Source: JARYLZ01 sp964388275
GTDB lineage: Bacteria; Bacteroidota; Ignavibacteria; SZUA-365
Assembly: GCA_964388275.1 (NCBI GenBank)
Contig: CAYLZD010000081.1
Coordinates: forward strand, 1-8,596
Direction of reading: 5' to 3'
Length of the DNA stretch: 8,596 nucleotides
A model generated the notes under the pieces. The model was given only the letters and a program-made list of their open reading frames with translations. It ran no database searches and had not been told where the DNA came from. The translations under genes were made by a program, and so were the position numbers. Shown in pieces: positions 5,776 through 8,596 of the stretch. The first letter of the stretch is position 1. Every line of letters begins with the position of its first letter.

Positions 5776-5804
5776 ATCCTATGGATATTTTCACATTCCG
5801 GCAA
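5776..5804 (-). promoter_or_regulatory. Possible promoter of the four-gene unit
   Basis: On the minus strand, TTGCCG (5804-5799) and TAGGAT (5781-5776) are separated by 17 bp. Each matches the sigma70 consensus at four of six positions. A 6-bp inverted repeat CCGGCA...TGCCGG (5817-5798) overlaps the -35 and could be an operator. The leader would be about 60 nt and would contain a GC hairpin (5748-5732) just before the ribosome site. This is a weak prediction. Confidence 0.35.
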
Positions 5805-6005
5805 GTTTCGATGCCGGCCGCCCCGGCTTCGGAATGGGATCGAGGCGTCATACGCGCTCGCGATGAGCACAGGCGACAATATCGGACCGAGCCGGCCGGG
5901 TTGGCACTCCGCCGTGTTGTTTGACCTGGCTCCGCTGCCGCGCACGGTTCGTAACCGAAACGTTCCTTCACTTCAGTAAAGTCACCCCGCTGATAGTCGA
6001 TCGAA
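5805..6005. other. Intergenic stretch, no gene seen
   Basis: Short minus-strand frames cross this stretch, but they resemble no family and lack convincing ribosome sites. No hairpin followed by T residues was found after the FISUMP gene on the minus strand. The GCCGG-CCGCC-CCGGC inverted repeat (5813-5827) has no T tract. Confidence 0.45.
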
Positions 6006-8596
6006 TCAGTCCCGAACGCAACGGACCGAAAAACCACATTTTTTCATGAGATCTCCGGACAGAAAGCTTGCCTGCAAGCAAGTTAACTTGCTTGCCCATG
6101 CCCATTCCGCGCTATAATGCGTGCTCGACCAGAAATTTCCCACACAGCCTCCATAGGGGTATTGTGACATACCCGAAAATCCCGTGCAACGCATGCCACC
6201 GGGAATAGCCGTGAAACCGCTGCTGTTGTCGGCGCCCGTATTGGGACTCAGCCAGTGTGATGTTCCCGCTTCCTTCAACTTGCCTCCGGCGACGAGTTCT
6301 CCGCCGAGATACGTCGTAAGCAGTGCCAGCTCAGCGTGTGTCGGCACATGCCAGCCCGCGGGCGCGAGGCCGCGAGGGTCGTTCACCGCGTACCAGTTGT
6401 AAAGCTTGCCGTGTACTGGGCCAACGGCGGGATTATTGTTGTAGTAACACCATGCGCCGGTCGTCAGATTTTCCCATTGAGCGGAATCCGTCACCTGGGG
6501 TATCGGGTCGCCGTTGCGGTACTTGTCCACATCCAGATTTTTAAGCATCCATACCTGCGTGCCTATGACTACCGTATCCAAGCCGCTGCCGGCTTGCGGA
6601 GTACTAAAAGATATCTCGTTCCCATATCCCGTTCCCGCAATGTTCGTCGCGTAAGCGCGTGCATAATATGTGGTGCTCTCAGAGAGTACGGAGAGATTGC
6701 TAGAGAAGCCTCCGGTACCCGTGCCATCGGCTGTATGACTGTCCGCTGTAGTCGGTCCGGAAGATGTGCTCCAGCACACGCCCCTTGCTGTTACGGGATA
6801 TCCGCCGTCGAATGTGATATTCCCGCCGCTCCTTGCCGACGTCGCGGTGATCTGTGTCACTCTCACAGTGGAAAGAACCGGCAAGCACATGCTCATTGCC
6901 CTCGTCGTGAACGACACTTCATCTCCGTAACCCGTGCCGGCGCTGTTCGTCGCATAGGCGCGGACGTAGTACTTCGTGGTCTCCGACAGACCCGTGATCG
7001 CGCTCTCGAAACTTCCAGTCCCCGTGCCGTCCGTCGTATGGCTGTCCGCCGTCGTCGGAGCGGACGACGCGCTCCAGCATACGCCTCTTGCAGTCACGGG
7101 ATATCCGCCGTCGGAGGTGACGTTCCCGCCGCTCTTCGCCGTAGTCGCAGTGGTATCGGTCACGGCCGTCGTGGTCAGCACGGGCACGTACATGCTGAAA
7201 TCGGTCGTGGTGAACGACATTTCATCCCCGTATCCGGTGCCGGCGCTGTTCGTCGCATAGGCGCGTACGTAGTAAGTTGTGCTCTCTGAAAGACCCGTGA
7301 TCGCGCTCTCGAAACTTCCCGACCCTGTGCCGTCGGTTGTGCGGCTGTCCGATACGGTCGGACCGGGAGTCGTGCTCCAGCACACGCCCCGGGCAGTCAC
7401 GGGATATCCGCCGTCGGAGGTGATGTTTCCTCCGCTTTTCCCCGTTGTCGGCGTGATATCGGTCACAGCCGCCGTCGTCAACACCGGCAAGTTCATGCTT
7501 ATATCGATGGTGGTGAACGACACTTCATTTCCGTAGCCGGTGCCTGCGCTGTTAGTCGCATAGGCGCGGACATAGTATTCCGTGATTTGAGATAATCCCG
7601 TGATCGCGCTCTCGAAACCTCCCGCACCCGTACCGTCCGTAGTATGGCTGTCCGCTGTAGTCGGACTGGGCGACGTGCTCCAGCACACGCCCCTTGCGGT
7701 TACAGGATATCCTCCGTCGGAGGTAATGAACCCGCCGCTTTTCGCCGCGGACTCGGTGACAGCGGTTACAGCCGTAGTGATAAGCACCGGCACGTACATG
7801 CTCATGTCGTTTGTGGTGAACGACACTTCGTTTCCGTATGCGGTGCCGGCGCTGTTCGTCGCATAAGCGCGGACATAGTATTTCGTGTTTTCCGATAAAC
7901 CAGTGATCGCGCTCTCGAAATTTCCCGTCCCGGTGCCGTCCGTCGTATTACTGTCCGCTGTAGTCGGACCGGGGGACGTGCTCCAGCACACGCCCCGGGC
8001 TGTCACGGGATATCCGCCGTCGGATGTGATGTTTCCGCCGCTCTTCGCCGTAGTCAGCTGTATATCGGTTACAGCAGCCGTCGTCAGCACCGGCACAAGC
8101 GAGCTCACATCGCTTGTGGTGAACGACACTTCATTGCCGTAACCCGTGCCGGCGCTGTTGGTCGCATAGGCGCGGACATAGTACTTCGTGTTTTCTGAAA
8201 GACCTGTGATCGAGCTCTCGAAACTTCCCGTGCCCGTGCCGTCCGTCGTGAGGCTGTCAGCCGTGGTCGGACCGGGCGACGTGCTCCAGCACACTCCTCT
8301 TGCGGTAACGGGATATCCGCCGTCGGATGTGATATTTCCTCCGCTCTTCGCCGAAGTCGGCTTGATATCCTTTGCAGCCGCCGTGGTCAGCACAGGCACA
8401 TACATTCCCATGTCTGTAGTGGTAAACGACACTTCATTTCCGTAACCGGTGCCGGCGCTGTTGGTCGCATAGGCGCGGACATAGTACGTTGTGCTCTCTG
8501 ACAGACCCGTGATCGCGCTCTCGAAACTGCCCGTACCCGCGCCGTCCGTCGTACGGCTGTACGATACGGTCGGACCGGGCGACGCGCTCCAGCACA
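6006..8596 (-). CDS. Large surface protein: tandem FN3-like repeats plus C-terminal Fib_succ_major (FISUMP) domain; N-terminus outside window
   Basis: The frame is open from the right edge to a TGA at 6008-6006, showing 862 residues. Seven 101-residue fibronectin-III-like units are visible (the first partial), each reading PVLTTAAVTDI...AKSGGNITSDGGYPVTARGVCWS...TTDGTGTG.FESAITGLSE.T.YYVRAYATNSAGTGYGNEVSFTT. From 6581 to 6009 follows a 191-residue FISUMP domain: VVIGTQVWMLKNLDV, GAWCYYNN, GKLYNWYAV, LAPAGWHVPTHAEL, NFWSST and the ending GFSVRCVRD. FISUMP proteins occur in the FCB group, are typically exported, and have no known biochemical function. No T9SS signal is seen at the C-terminus. 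The missing N-terminus should carry a signal peptide. A role in adhesion or surface display is inference. Confidence 0.93.
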   Translation of the reverse strand, partial: CWSASPGPTVSYSRTTDGAGTGSFESAITGLSESTTYYVRAYATNSAGTGYGNEVSFTTTDMGMYVPVLTTAAAKDIKPTSAKSGGNITSDGGYPVTARGVCWSTSPGPTTADSLTTDGTGTGSFESSITGLSENTKYYVRAYATNSAGTGYGNEVSFTTSDVSSLVPVLTTAAVTDIQLTTAKSGGNITSDGGYPVTARGVCWSTSPGPTTADSNTTDGTGTGNFESAITGLSENTKYYVRAYATNSAGTAYGNEVSFTTNDMSMYVPVLITTAVTAVTESAAKSGGFITSDGGYPVTARGVCWSTSPSPTTADSHTTDGTGAGGFESAITGLSQITEYYVRAYATNSAGTGYGNEVSFTTIDISMNLPVLTTAAVTDITPTTGKSGGNITSDGGYPVTARGVCWSTTPGPTVSDSRTTDGTGSGSFESAITGLSESTTYYVRAYATNSAGTGYGDEMSFTTTDFSMYVPVLTTTAVTDTTATTAKSGGNVTSDGGYPVTARGVCWSASSAPTTADSHTTDGTGTGSFESAITGLSETTKYYVRAYATNSAGTGYGDEVSFTTRAMSMCLPVLSTVRVTQITATSARSGGNITFDGGYPVTARGVCWSTSSGPTTADSHTADGTGTGGFSSNLSVLSESTTYYARAYATNIAGTGYGNEISFSTPQAGSGLDTVVIGTQVWMLKNLDVDKYRNGDPIPQVTDSAQWENLTTGAWCYYNNNPAVGPVHGKLYNWYAVNDPRGLAPAGWHVPTHAELALLTTYLGGELVAGGKLKEAGTSHWLSPNTGADNSSGFTAIPGGMRCTGFSGMSQYPYGGCVGNFWSSTHYSAEWAWASKLTCLQASFLSGDLMKKCGFSVRCVRD
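6582..8596 (-). repeat. Tandem 303-bp coding repeats (101-residue FN3-like units)
   Basis: Unit boundaries, taken at PVL, fall at 8396, 8093, 7790, 7487, 7184 and 6881, exactly 303 bp apart. A partial unit lies at 8596-8397 and the last unit ends near 6582. The core (SDGGYPVTARGVCWS and YYVRAYATNSAGTGYGNE) is nearly fixed, with many silent changes. Differences concentrate in the strand after PVL, in the linker after SFTT, and at residues 40-50. The unit nearest FISUMP is the most diverged (PVLSTVRVTQ..., ARAYATNIAG). No indel disturbs the period until the FISUMP junction. Confidence 0.93.

Noticed and set aside
5715..6037. Two overlapping minus-strand frames between the FISUMP and NTF2-like genes
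   Set aside because: One overlaps the end of the FISUMP gene in another frame, neither has recognisable similarity, and neither has a convincing ribosome site.
6336..7289. Long plus-strand frame (about 317 codons) opposite the FN3-like repeats
   Set aside because: It is antisense to a clearly conserved coding repeat. Similar shorter frames recur every 303 bp, so openness follows from the codon use of the real gene.

Overview
All supportable genes lie on the minus strand. The window looks like a chromosomal accessory region from a bacterium of the FCB group (Bacteroidota, Chlorobiota/Ignavibacteria, Fibrobacterota and relatives). That placement is an inference from two surface-protein types. 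One is a Fib_succ_major (FISUMP) domain joined to tandem fibronectin-III-like repeats. The other is a secreted protein whose segment resembles a type IX secretion sorting domain. No rRNA, tRNA, transposase or CRISPR was seen.

Layout from left to right. Positions 1-439 hold the N-terminal part of a secreted protein with a good sigma70-like promoter (485-513). Positions 575-763 encode a HicA-type mRNA interferase with no visible HicB partner. Positions about 764-2790 form a roughly 2-kb non-coding stretch packed with repeats: a cluster of short GC-rich palindromes with two identical 53-bp copies (958-1450), a degenerate array with a very regular 22-bp period (about 1500-2690), and a pyrimidine-rich tract (2732-2791) whose complement is a G-quadruplex-type sequence.

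Positions 2791-5709 hold four closely packed minus-strand genes that may form one transcription unit. In transcription order they are an NTF2/SnoaL-like protein, an LCM/TIGR00027-type SAM-dependent methyltransferase (overlapping by 7 nt), a PaeR7I/XhoI-family type II restriction endonuclease, and a beta-class DNA methyltransferase with a TSPPYW motif (3-nt gap). The last two form a type II restriction-modification system, probably acting at CTCGAG.

Positions 6006-8596 hold the C-terminal part of a large surface protein made of seven visible 101-residue FN3-like repeats (exact 303-bp DNA period) followed by a FISUMP domain.

The main unexplained feature is the 22-bp array. From 1663 to 2015 the spacing holds at 22 bp for 17 successive units although many units have diverged strongly. 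It has a 44-bp higher-order repeat and a most-homogeneous zone near 1707-1838. Its core (TCCSGGA) is near-palindromic and the rest of each unit varies. It is not a CRISPR, and a 22-bp period does not suit a protein repeat.
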